DNA from: a virus
Strand: one strand, 5' to 3'
Virus record (IMG/VR): IMGVR_UViG_3300007667_000012
Location: 1 to 25,879 of that record
Length of the DNA stretch: 25,879 nt
The translations under genes and the position numbers were made by a program. The notes under the pieces were generated by a model. It made no database searches and had not been told where the DNA came from. It saw nothing but the letters and a program-made list of their open reading frames with translations. Of this stretch, positions 1 to 9,500 are shown piece after piece. How positions within the stretch are numbered: position 1 is the stretch's first letter; each line of letters starts with the position of its first letter.

Positions 1-549
1 CAAGCTGCTGCTGCATCTGCTAACGTAGGTGATACAAGCTACGCTTCAGGTACTATCATCACTGCTGCAACTTCAAACAGCAATGCGACTGCCTTAATTG
101 GTGCAATCTTTGATGCTGCTGAAGCTCTAGATGATGCTTACGTTCCATCTGAAGGTCGTTTCTGCTTCTTGAAGCCAGAGCAATACTACTTGCTTGCTAA
201 CGCTTCTAACGCAGTAAACGTAGACTTCTCTGGTCGTGGTTCGATTGCTGAAGGTACAGTACCACAAATCGCTGGTATCAACCTTATCAAGACTCCACAT
301 CTACCTACCGCTAACATAACTGGTGCTGGTGTAGATGCTGGTGGTACAGGCGGCCCACAAGCTGTTGCTGCTGCTAACACTACTGCTCTTATCGCTCACA
401 CTTCTGCTGTTGGTACAGTGAAGTTGATGGATTTGGCTGTAGAGTCAGAGTACGACATTCGCAGACAAGGAACCTTGATGGTTGCTAAGTACGCTATGGG
501 CCACGGTGTCCTACGTCCTGAAGCTGCTGTTCAAATCCAGACTGCTTAA
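1..549 (+). CDS. Major capsid protein, C-terminal part (T7 gp10-like)
   Basis: The reading frame is open from base 1 and stops with TAA at 547-549, giving the last 182 codons of a gene whose start lies outside the window. The segment VPSEGRFCFLKPEQYYLL followed by RGSIAEGTVPQIAGINLI and TPHLP matches the C-terminal half of the T7 gp10/HK97-fold capsid family (T7: VPAADRVFYCTPDNY ... RGSIRNVMGFEVVEVPHL, from memory). The protein forms the icosahedral shell. Position directly before the tail tubular genes and before a strong terminator is the T7 arrangement. The N-terminal part and any frameshifted minor form cannot be judged here. Identification is confident from both sequence and position. 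Confidence 0.93.
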   Translation, partial: QAAAASANVGDTSYASGTIITAATSNSNATALIGAIFDAAEALDDAYVPSEGRFCFLKPEQYYLLANASNAVNVDFSGRGSIAEGTVPQIAGINLIKTPHLPTANITGAGVDAGGTGGPQAVAAANTTALIAHTSAVGTVKLMDLAVESEYDIRRQGTLMVAKYAMGHGVLRPEAAVQIQTA

Positions 550-556
550 AACTTAT

Positions 557-591
557 AGCGGAGGTCATTAATTTGGCTTCCGCTTTTTTTT
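557..591 (+). terminator. Intrinsic terminator after the capsid gene
   Basis: Arms 557-566 (AGCGGAGGTC) and 575-584 (GGCTTCCGCT) can pair over 10 bp including two G-U pairs, enclose an 8-nt A/T-rich loop, and are followed by a run of eight T (584-591). T7 has its main terminator T-phi at the same place, after gene 10, where it lowers transcription of the tail genes relative to capsid. Function here is inferred from this structure and position. Confidence 0.9.
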
Positions 592-609
592 ACTTAAAGA
601 GGATTTATC

Positions 610-1218
610 GTGGCTTTAACTACAACTACAACAGAGCTAGAAGCTGTAAACGTAATGTTATCAGCCATTGGTGAAGCTCCAGTATCTAATCTGAATGATT
701 CAGCACTGATTGATGCAACACTAGCCCAAGCACTTATTAATGAAACAAGTGTAGAGCTACAGACTCGTGGCTTACATTGTAATACAGAAATTAACTTTCC
801 TATCACACCTAATGTTAATAACGAAATACAACTACCTATTGGGTGCGTGAAAGTAGACACCACAGGCGTGTCAAAAGATATAGATGCGACTCAGCGTGGT
901 AATAGATTATATGACAGAGGTGAAAGAAGTTTCACTTCATTTAACAGCACAGTGCATGTCGATATGACATTACTCTTAGATTTTAATGAGCTGCCACAGC
1001 ACGTTAAACGCTACATCACTGTTAAAGCAGCAAGACGTTTTCAAGCGCGCTTTATGGGTTCAGAAACCTTAGCTGCCTTTACTGCTGAAGATGAGAGAGA
1101 AGCACTAATAGAATTTGAAAGAACCGAAGCTATTAATGAGGATAGTAACCTCCTTACAGATAGCTACGATACCTACAAAATAATTGCCAGAGGAACTCCT
1201 CGCAGAACTACAAGGTAA
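610..1218 (+). CDS. Tail tubular protein A (T7 gp11-like, gatekeeper)
   Basis: A 202-residue protein, close to T7 gp11 (196). The N-terminus reads TTELEAVNVMLSAIGEAPVSNL, the hallmark of the tail tubular protein A family (T7: [20 protein letters not shown]). C-terminally the segment RYITVKAARRFQARFMGS matches the T7 stretch RYWIVTKASRQFNNRFFG. The family forms the upper ring of the tail tube below the portal and closes the head after packaging. The start is GTG at 610, preceded by AAAGAGG at the right distance; no in-frame ATG gives a better start. It is the first gene after the capsid terminator, and is followed 6 nt later by tail tubular protein B. Confidence 0.93.
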   Translation: MALTTTTTELEAVNVMLSAIGEAPVSNLNDSALIDATLAQALINETSVELQTRGLHCNTEINFPITPNVNNEIQLPIGCVKVDTTGVSKDIDATQRGNRLYDRGERSFTSFNSTVHVDMTLLLDFNELPQHVKRYITVKAARRFQARFMGSETLAAFTAEDEREALIEFERTEAINEDSNLLTDSYDTYKIIARGTPRRTTR

Positions 1219-1224
1219 ACAATC

Positions 1225-3420
1225 ATGGGACTAGTATCTTCAAGCATACCTAACTTACTTAATGGTGTAAGCCAACAGCCAGCACCGTTACGCCAACCTA
1301 CACAGGCTGAGATTCAAGAGAATGGATTATCTGATGTGGCTGATGGTTTGAAGAAAAGACCTCATACATCTTACAAAGGGCAACTGCCCCAGACATTAGG
1401 GGACTTAGACAACGGGTTGATTCACCATTTTCAATGGCAAGGAAACACGTTTTGTTTTACAGCCTTTTATGACCAAGCCACTTCTAGTGTTGCATTAAAA
1501 ATGACTGAGTCAGGGGAGGGTTATTCAGCCCCTATTAACCGCACAATCACTAATCAAGCCTCCCAAACTTCAGGGGACTATCTTTACACTACTAACCCAA
1601 GGGAAGACCTACAGCTACTAGTGGATGATGATGGTGTCGTTATCTTAAATAAGTCTAAGACAGTCTCTGCCGCAGGTGCAACTTCTTCAGGGACTCTTAA
1701 CGCACAATTATATAACTCTTTTAGTGATTTACCTGATGGTCAAGGGGCGAATGCCGTAACGGGAAATACCTATAAAATTATTGGGGCAGCTACATCTGCA
1801 TTTGATAGTTATTATGTTAAGGCTTTGTCTGCAAACACTTATGAAGAAACCCTTAGACCTGGCCAGCAGTTCAGTATTAACGCTAGTACGATGCCCCATG
1901 TACTAACACAGTCAGGTAATAACTGGGTTTTAAACACTGTTACTTGGGGCGCAAGGACTTGTGGTGACTCAGATACGACACCCTTACCTTCCTTTGTAGG
2001 AAATAAAATCAGCCAGGTATTTTACTTTAAAAATAGACTGGGGATACTAAGTGGCGAGAATATTATTTTCAGCGAGTCGGGAGACCCTTATGACTTCTTC
2101 CCTAAAACAGTAACAACAATTTTAGATGATGCTCCTATTGATGTAGCCCTAAAAGATACAGGCGGAAATGCCTTAAAACATGCCGTAGTATTTAATGATA
2201 CCTTAACTTTATTTTCAAAAAGTAAGCAGTTTAAAGTAGACACTAATGGCCCACTAACACAACAAACAATCTCTGTAGTGCCTAGTACAGACTTTGAGTC
2301 TAACACGGCCATTGCTCCTGTAGGCGCGCAGAATGTACTTTACTTTACTGCCACTAGAAGTGGGCATTCTTCTATTAAAGAATACTTTATTGAAGCTGAT
2401 ACTGTTAGAAGTGATGCTGTAGAATTAACAGCGCACGTTCCTAAGTACATCCCTGCCGACTTAAAAGATTTAGTTACCTCTGAAAGTAATGATTTAATCA
2501 TGGCTATAACTTACTCAGGTAGGTTTTTTGTTTATAAGTATTTTACAGATGGGGAGAAGAAACTACAGGCAAGTTGGTCAGAGTGGATATTCCCTTCAGT
2601 AAAAAAGGTGCTAAGTATATATTCTACAGGTGACTATCTTTACTTTGTAGCTGAGTCATCAGACAGAAACTCTTCTGATAATGTTAATGGCATTGACTAT
2701 TCTTCGTCTAGCAGTGAATTAGTAATTATGGTTATAGACTTTAGTCAGCCTTTAGATAGTGTACAGGCAACAGATACAGTTGGTAATATACAGGCCTTTA
2801 CTGCATTGCTTGATAACAAGTACACCCCTTCTAATGGAGATGTAACTTATTCAGCAAGTGATGACGAAACCAAGGTAGAGATTCCTTTCTGTTTACGCAG
2901 CCCTGTAAATGCAGCCAACGCAGTAGTGATAGATAACACTACAGGTAAGCTATTAGATTTCGAGTGGTGGCTAGACCCTAATGGGGCTATAGACCCCTAT
3001 AGGTATCTAGTGTTAAATGGTCAGTACACACACAGCCAACTTACAATAGGCTACAAGTATGATTTCAAGTACCGCTTATCACCACAGTACGTAAGAGAGA
3101 ATAATGGGGCGCAAGCCATCCAGTCAGGTCGCTTACAGTTAAAAAGCATGCGTGTGGGTTTCGAGGACACAGGATACTTTAAGGTAGAAGTAACGCCTAA
3201 CAACAGGGCTACATCTAGTTATGAGTACACTGGCCAAGTTATCAACCAGATAGGCTCTACTGTAGGGCTACCAAGTTTATCTGACGGTACATTTAAGTTC
3301 CCCGTACTTTCTAAGAATGACAGTGTAACTGTAGAGATAAAGTCAGACAGTTTCCTACCGTGTACCTTCCAGACTATTGAATGGGAAGGTTTCTACACCA
3401 TATTGTCTAAGAGGATATAA
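1225..3420 (+). CDS. Tail tubular protein B (T7 gp12-like nozzle)
   Basis: A 731-residue protein, slightly shorter than T7 gp12 (794). The N-terminus SSSIPNLLNGVSQQPAPLRQ ... ENGLSDVADGLKKRP is the family signature (T7: SQSIKNLKGGISQQPDILRY ... GLQKRP). Internal stretches such as FYFKNRLGILSGENIIFSES and the C-terminal RLQLKSMRVGFEDTGYFKVEV also fit this family. It builds the tail nozzle, to which fibres attach, and forms the channel for DNA ejection. The ATG at 1225 follows a weak purine-rich ribosome site inside the end of the gp11-like gene. The TAA stop overlaps the ATG of the next gene (TAATG). Confidence 0.93.
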   Translation: MGLVSSSIPNLLNGVSQQPAPLRQPTQAEIQENGLSDVADGLKKRPHTSYKGQLPQTLGDLDNGLIHHFQWQGNTFCFTAFYDQATSSVALKMTESGEGYSAPINRTITNQASQTSGDYLYTTNPREDLQLLVDDDGVVILNKSKTVSAAGATSSGTLNAQLYNSFSDLPDGQGANAVTGNTYKIIGAATSAFDSYYVKALSANTYEETLRPGQQFSINASTMPHVLTQSGNNWVLNTVTWGARTCGDSDTTPLPSFVGNKISQVFYFKNRLGILSGENIIFSESGDPYDFFPKTVTTILDDAPIDVALKDTGGNALKHAVVFNDTLTLFSKSKQFKVDTNGPLTQQTISVVPSTDFESNTAIAPVGAQNVLYFTATRSGHSSIKEYFIEADTVRSDAVELTAHVPKYIPADLKDLVTSESNDLIMAITYSGRFFVYKYFTDGEKKLQASWSEWIFPSVKKVLSIYSTGDYLYFVAESSDRNSSDNVNGIDYSSSSSELVIMVIDFSQPLDSVQATDTVGNIQAFTALLDNKYTPSNGDVTYSASDDETKVEIPFCLRSPVNAANAVVIDNTTGKLLDFEWWLDPNGAIDPYRYLVLNGQYTHSQLTIGYKYDFKYRLSPQYVRENNGAQAIQSGRLQLKSMRVGFEDTGYFKVEVTPNNRATSSYEYTGQVINQIGSTVGLPSLSDGTFKFPVLSKNDSVTVEIKSDSFLPCTFQTIEWEGFYTILSKRI

Positions 3421-3884
3421 TGTTAGAAATAGTTGATGCACTACCTAGTGATGCTATTGAGTTAGCATCGCAGTTAAGACCCATAGATAAACTAGAAGTT
3501 GAAGCTACAGGTAACACCCCTGAAAAGAGTTTAACTAATAGTTTTAACTTACCTAAATCTAAAGTTTACTCAGGAGTAGATTCTGATAGAAAAGTGGTCT
3601 TTATGTGTGGTGTGTCACAGTGTCCTAACAACCCTAAGAATGGTGTTATCTGGATGCTTACTTCTGAGTTAGCTAAAGAACATAAAAGGTCAATACTAAT
3701 ACTAAGTAAGCCCACAATAGAAGACTTATCTGAAGGCTTTAATAATGTATATAACTTAATACACAAGGATAATAAAAATAGTATTAGGTGGTTAGAGTGG
3801 TGTGGGTTTGAGGTAGTAAAAAACAGAACATATAAATTAGGTGGAGAAGACTTTTACCTACTGATGAAGAGGATAGAACAATGA
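3420..3884 (+). CDS. gp13-like internal virion/assembly protein with GNAT-like fold (DUF2833 type)
   Basis: A 154-residue protein at the position of T7 gp13 (138 aa), between tail tubular B and the gp14-like core protein, overlapping both by 1-4 nt. The order of segments resembles small acetyltransferase-like proteins: a central VIWMLTSELAKEH and a late NSIRWLEWCGFEVV ... FYLLMKRIE, similar to the end of GNAT domains ('N..s.rl.ek.GF'). Phage T7 gp13-like proteins are placed in a DUF2833 family related to that fold. In T7, gp13 is needed for assembly of the internal core. Enzymatic activity cannot be claimed: the acetyl-CoA loop (R/QxxGxG/A) is not obvious. Family assignment is from pattern and position. 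Confidence 0.75.
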   Translation: MLEIVDALPSDAIELASQLRPIDKLEVEATGNTPEKSLTNSFNLPKSKVYSGVDSDRKVVFMCGVSQCPNNPKNGVIWMLTSELAKEHKRSILILSKPTIEDLSEGFNNVYNLIHKDNKNSIRWLEWCGFEVVKNRTYKLGGEDFYLLMKRIEQ

Positions 3885-4411
3885 GTGCATTTAGTGGCTT
3901 AATGATGGGAATGAACTTTGGCTCACAGTATGGGGCAGCATCGAGCAACTACGAGATGACAAAGTTGCAGAACGAGATGCGTACTGAGTCAGCTAAAGAT
4001 GCCATGGACTTGGACAGGGAAATCCTCATCAGAAGAAGGAAAGAAGAGTCCAGAGCCTATGTACAATCTAATATCGACCTACAACGCAGAGCATTAGAAG
4101 CTGAGTCAAGAGCTAATGTGTCTATGGGTGAGGCAGGTATTGAGGGGTTGTCTGTAGATAACGTCAAGTCAGCCATACGCAGACAAGAAGGGCAGACTAG
4201 ACAACGCCAGAAGGAAACATTCGATAGCAAGATGGACACTATTGATGATTCATTTGAAAGGTCACTACAGACTATGTTAGCGCGTATGCAAGGTTTAACA
4301 CCCCCTGCACAGCCTAATCTGTTAGCTATAGCATCCCAGAGCTTTGCTCCTGCAATAGACTCTAAGATGGCTGATTCTTTTGATGGTTGGTTTGAGGAGA
4401 CGTTCGGATGA
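3881..4411 (+). CDS. Internal virion protein B (T7 gp14-like)
   Basis: A 176-residue protein at the T7 gp14 position (196 aa in T7), starting in an ATGA overlap with the gp13-like gene and ending in an ATGA overlap with the gp15-like gene. The N-terminus MSAFSGLMMGMNFGSQYGAASSN is Gly/Met-rich, then residues about 28-125 are highly charged and look helical (Glu/Arg/Gln rich, with RQEGQTRQRQKE). T7 gp14 is ejected with DNA and forms the outer-membrane part of the ejection channel. Primary sequence similarity within this family is weak, so the call rests on length, composition and exact synteny. Confidence 0.8.
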   Translation: MSAFSGLMMGMNFGSQYGAASSNYEMTKLQNEMRTESAKDAMDLDREILIRRRKEESRAYVQSNIDLQRRALEAESRANVSMGEAGIEGLSVDNVKSAIRRQEGQTRQRQKETFDSKMDTIDDSFERSLQTMLARMQGLTPPAQPNLLAIASQSFAPAIDSKMADSFDGWFEETFG

Positions 4412-6528
4412 GTAAAGGACATATGCAGGATTTACAGGGATTCCGCACAATCTCTAGCCCCTCAGCTTCCCCAGTGGATGCCTATGGTGGTGGCGTTAAT
4501 GCGCCTAAAGTATCGGCTGCTGACCAACTGGCTTCAGCCTTTGGTACTGTCAGTAAGTATGGGCAGAGAGCTGCGGCACAACAACAAGCTGAAGATGACA
4601 AGCTACGTCAGGACGAGGCACAGGCTTTTATTAATCGTTGGAAGGCCGAAGAAGAAGGGGACATCCTAACTGCAATTAAAGCAGGGGAGTTGTACCCACA
4701 GGTTTCTCAGTCCTTTCTAGCGCAAGCTATTGAAAAGAAATCAAACTATGAAACACAGACAAGCTACCTAGAAACTTTCAGTAAGCTAGATGATGACATT
4801 GCTCTTAGTGACGTTAAGTTAAATGCCTTCTTAGGTTCAGAAGAAGATAAGATTAGAGAGCAATATAAAGATAATCCTTTTGTTTTATCAGGTGCGCTTA
4901 CGGGCTTTAGAGCAGCTAAATCTCAGCAGATGCCAGGCATATTAAGCAGACAGGCTAAAGCTACTAAAGACATAGACACAACTAATATTAACAGCTTCTC
5001 TATCTTAACACTTGATAGGTATAACTTAGAAACAGAAGAGGGCTATAACGCTGCTGTGGAAGCCTTTGAAGTGGATTTACAAAACAGCATTGACACTTCT
5101 ATCAACGAAAACTCTGTAGTTAATCAAACCTATGTCGATGCGGTCATCGCTTATGCGAAACTTAACCCATCATCAGGGGCTACAAGATTACTTAGTGATA
5201 AAAGGCTAAAGCACCTGAACACTAAGACAACTAGAGCCAAGCTAAGTGAAGCTAATAAACAGATAGGCCAGTTAGCCGTAGCTGAATTAGAGCGTAAGCA
5301 AAAAGAACAAGAAGTTTTAAACAAACAGAAACTTGTAGAATCTCAATCTAAGTTAAACCAGTTAGCTGTCAATGGTGATATTGCAGGTATAGATAGAATC
5401 ATGGCTCAAAGCACTGGCTTAACAGGAAATGATGCTGTGCTTGGCAACAAAGTTTACCAGATGGCTGAGATTTCAAAACAGGCAGCACAGGTTAAAGCTG
5501 ATGTAAGTGCAACTAACTACACCATTCTTAAAGATGAAATAAGTGTAAGTGCATCTTTAGGAACAGCAGGTGACCTTGAGTCTATGATTGCTAAGGTTAA
5601 TGAGCGTACAGACATCCATCCTAATGAAAAAGCGGTGCTAATCAAAGAGTTACCTAACTTACTTCTAGGTAACCAAATCATTGCTTCAGCATCTCATAAG
5701 TCAGCATTAGGCGAACGCTTAGGTGGTACTATCAAGACCTACACAGATAACCCCAACTTCTTAGCAAAAGGGTTTCAGTTAGGTCAGTTAGCTACGTCAT
5801 TTAGTGATATAGCTACTGAAACTTGGAACCAAGAAACTAAACGCTTAGTTAATCTTCATCTTGAGACAAAGGGTGAAGTGCCTGGGTACGCAGACTTACA
5901 TGATGATGGCGGTATCTATGACAGAGCCGAAGGTAAAGTAAGAGCTAGGTTGCAAGAAGTTAATCAAATGACTGAAGTGCAACTACAAACTCTGGGACAA
6001 CAGCAACAGCCACAACAAACTCAAACAGAGCAACCCACAGGTGACTCTACCTACGGTGCTACATTTGAAGCTGGCGGTGTCACTTATGGTTTACCAGTAG
6101 GTATAGACTCTAAGACTGCTACCGATGCTGATTGGGTGGTAATAAGTGAGGGCGGTACGCCTCCTCCTGCGGTTCCAAACCCACTACAGGCTGCTGAAGA
6201 CAGACGTTTAGCTGACTTAGTGACTACTGTGTTTAGGTCTGAGAATGACCCAAGTCTAACCCAGAACAAAGGTTCACGTTCTTATGCTCAAGCTATGAAC
6301 GAGCTTAACAAGATGCCTAAAGAAGAGTTAGATGCATTTGTACAACCTCTGGCTGAACAGGCAATAGCTTCATTTACTGAGCGACTAGACCCTGATGCAG
6401 CTAATGCAATCCCATACACACAAAGGGATGAAGTACAGGAACTGATACAACTGTTAGAACAAAACCCAGCAAACATCTTTAGTGACAATGATTATGCAGA
6501 AAGGTTCCTAGAGACAACACTCAAATAA
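4408..6528 (+). CDS. Internal virion protein C (T7 gp15-like)
   Basis: A 706-residue protein at the position and near the length of T7 gp15 (747). The first 50 residues are low in structure (FRTISSPSASPVDAYGGGV), then AFGTVSKYGQRAAAQQQAED and a long mostly helical body rich in Ala, Gln, Lys and Glu. A Gln/Thr/Pro linker near residues 530-548 separates a C-terminal part. No signal peptide or membrane span is seen. In T7, gp15 stacks in the internal core and then assembles into a periplasmic tunnel with gp16 during ejection. The gene starts in an ATGA overlap and ends 15 nt before the gp16-like gene. Confidence 0.82.
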   Translation: MSKGHMQDLQGFRTISSPSASPVDAYGGGVNAPKVSAADQLASAFGTVSKYGQRAAAQQQAEDDKLRQDEAQAFINRWKAEEEGDILTAIKAGELYPQVSQSFLAQAIEKKSNYETQTSYLETFSKLDDDIALSDVKLNAFLGSEEDKIREQYKDNPFVLSGALTGFRAAKSQQMPGILSRQAKATKDIDTTNINSFSILTLDRYNLETEEGYNAAVEAFEVDLQNSIDTSINENSVVNQTYVDAVIAYAKLNPSSGATRLLSDKRLKHLNTKTTRAKLSEANKQIGQLAVAELERKQKEQEVLNKQKLVESQSKLNQLAVNGDIAGIDRIMAQSTGLTGNDAVLGNKVYQMAEISKQAAQVKADVSATNYTILKDEISVSASLGTAGDLESMIAKVNERTDIHPNEKAVLIKELPNLLLGNQIIASASHKSALGERLGGTIKTYTDNPNFLAKGFQLGQLATSFSDIATETWNQETKRLVNLHLETKGEVPGYADLHDDGGIYDRAEGKVRARLQEVNQMTEVQLQTLGQQQQPQQTQTEQPTGDSTYGATFEAGGVTYGLPVGIDSKTATDADWVVISEGGTPPPAVPNPLQAAEDRRLADLVTTVFRSENDPSLTQNKGSRSYAQAMNELNKMPKEELDAFVQPLAEQAIASFTERLDPDAANAIPYTQRDEVQELIQLLEQNPANIFSDNDYAERFLETTLK

Positions 6529-6543
6529 ATATAGGTGACAAAT

Positions 6544-9500
6544 ATGGCAGGTATTGCTGATGCTTATAGAGCCTCATTGCAAGAGGAAAAGCCGTTAGGT
6601 ATTGCGGATGCTTTCCGTCAATCGCAGGGGCAACCACAAGCCCCTCAAGGCTTTAACGCTACTTACCAAGATATGGGCGATACTCTGTATGACGAAGACT
6701 TAGTTAATGATGTTAATTATCAAAAGGCTTCTGAAGTTATTTATAACATGAATAACAGTGTTGATGCCCCTCGTCTTTCCCCACAAGACTACGCTAAGTA
6801 TGGTATCGAGACAATGGGGTGGTTCAACTGGAACCTCCCTAAGATGTCTTTAGATGCTAACCGTATCTCTGGGGCTACAGACGAGCAGAAGAAAGCCTTC
6901 CTCTACATGATGGAGTCTTATGATGACTTAGGTGTTTCATGGAATGGGGCAAAGCGTTTCTTCAAAGGTGTAGCTACTGACCCTACTACCTATGTAGGTT
7001 TAACTACATTTGGTATTGGTCTGGCAGGTAAAGAAGCTGCTAAACAAACAGGCAAGCTAGGTATCAAAGAGTTACTCAAAAGCTCCACTAGAGGTGGTGT
7101 CATTGCTGGTATTGAGTCAGGTGTCTATACCGCAGTTGATGATGTCAACAGACAGGTAGTTGAGACGGCTGTATCTGGTGAAGATATTGATTTAGGGCGT
7201 GTTGCTAAGTCTGGTCTTATAGGTACAGGAGCAGGTTTTGTGCTTGGTACAGGCATTACCGCAGGGGTCAAAAGGTATTCAGGACAGTCTACTAGAGAGA
7301 TAGCTGAGACTGTTGATGAGCAAAAACTTGCTGATGACTTACCTGAAGATGCGGGTGAGGTGGTATTCCACAGAACTACAGCAGAACCTTTCTTTGATTT
7401 TATTGAGTCACCTAATAGCCCACACAGCCACGCAGGGAGTAAGGGCTTTTACTTCTCAAGAACAGCAGATGATGAGACATCTGTAGTCTTTGGGGGTAAC
7501 GTGGTTGAGGCAAAGGTTGATATTAAAAACCCAGTGCCTATTCAAACAGTGGCTATGGACACTACTGCTGAAGGATTTACATTCGGTCGGGTTGATTTAG
7601 ATTACTTACCAGATGACCTTGGGAGTGTGCGGTTTATAGACGATGCAGGGCAACTACAGGATGTGGATAGACTGTCTAAAGCAGAGATAAATTCACTACT
7701 GAAAAAGAATAAACTTTTTTACCAAGTAAACCCAGAAAGACTTTTTGAAGAAGACATTGCTGTAATCCGTAAGGCTGGTTATGACGGTTTTAAAATGGAT
7801 GCACAGGGGGATAAGCCTGGACAGGTTGTGGCTCTATCATCTGACCAAATTAAAGTTCAATCGTTTACAGAGGGGGGTAACACACATTTACCGCCTAGCT
7901 CTGGCACACGCTCTCCTGCACAAAAGATACGTACCGACCTCAACGGTGTAATTCAAGCAATCAAACGTACAGTCCCCGCAGGTAAAGTATCGTCATTAGG
8001 TGCTGATGGTGTTCAGAACATGGACGAGCTAGTAGCCTCTGTAGAACCCTTCAAGGAAATGCTTAGGCAAGCCTCCGCTAAAAACCCCGCAGAACTTGCA
8101 GAGTACCTTAAGAAGCAAGAGTTGACTGACGGGCAAAGCGAGTTCCTTGAAGTTGCCACAAGCCAGACAGTATCTGCACTTAAGGTAAAAGTATTTAACT
8201 TACGTCTTAAGCAACAAAAGTTAGACGGTGACGAAGCCTTAGCTATATCTAAACAAATAGATGAAATCGAAGAAGTGATTGCACCTCTAGATGAACTTGA
8301 TGCAGCTATGTCTACTATCACGGGGCAACGGTTACGGGCTAGACAAGAAAGCCTAAACACTGGGCAACTAAGGGGTGAAACCATTACAAGCCTACAGGCT
8401 TCAGGCTTATCGAGAACTGAGGCTGAACGACAGTGGGATGCTATCTTTAAGGAGAAACTACAGAAACACGAACGCACTCAAGAGATGGCAACACTTAACG
8501 CCAAGATTGAAGAGGTGCGTAAGAGTGGGGACACTGCTGAATACATCAAACTTAAGCAACAAAAACAGGTTAAGAAAGATGAGTTTGCAGAAGAAGTCCT
8601 GAGAGAAGAAGGCTCTTCTATCTACAGAGCAATCAACAAGCCTATCAAAGTCTTGAATGAGATTATGATTAGCTTTGTATTCTCTCCTGCTACTTTAATT
8701 GTCAACACCGTCCCATCACTAGCGAAGACTATCTATAAGCCTTTGCTTAACAACTTGATGCAAGATGGTCTATCAGCAACATCACGCAAGAAGATAGTGG
8801 CTGAGTATTCAGCTATGGCATCTATGATTCCATCGGCAGCTAAGATGGCTAGGGCTGCATGGCGTTATGAGAAGTCTATTCTGACAGGTGACTCTGCTAG
8901 ATTCCTTGAGGAATACAATACAATTCCTAAGAGATATGGCGGTGGTATCTTACGTCACTTCCCTAGAGCCTTGCTTGCTACCGATGCGTTCTTTGAGAAC
9001 ATTCACTACAGAGGATATGCAGTAGGTAAAGCTACAGGCGATGCTATGGAAGCAGGTGTAGCTAAGGGCTTGAAAGATAAAGAGCTTGATGACTTTGTTC
9101 AGATTCAAACTCAGGAAGCCTTAACGCGAGCTTACGCCCCCGAAGAGAACGCTATAGACATCCTTATGTCTGATGGTATCTCAAGAGGACTGAAGGGTAA
9201 GAAGCTAGAGAACTTTATTAATAACGAACTAGCTAAGAACGAATCAGCCTTTGTGAAAGCTACTGACCAAGATGGTCGTGATTATGTACAGGATGTACTG
9301 TTCAAGAGAGACTTCTCTGGTAAAGGAGCAGCTTCTTCATTAGCTAAAGGTTATGAGGGTTTTGTAAACAAGCACCCTGCTATGCGCCTTATGGGGCAGT
9401 TGTTCTTCCGTACACCCGTGCGTGTATTTGAGGAAGGCATACGTTTGACTCCAGGTCTTAACATGATTAGTCCAGGTTTTATGAAGGACTTGAAGGGTGC

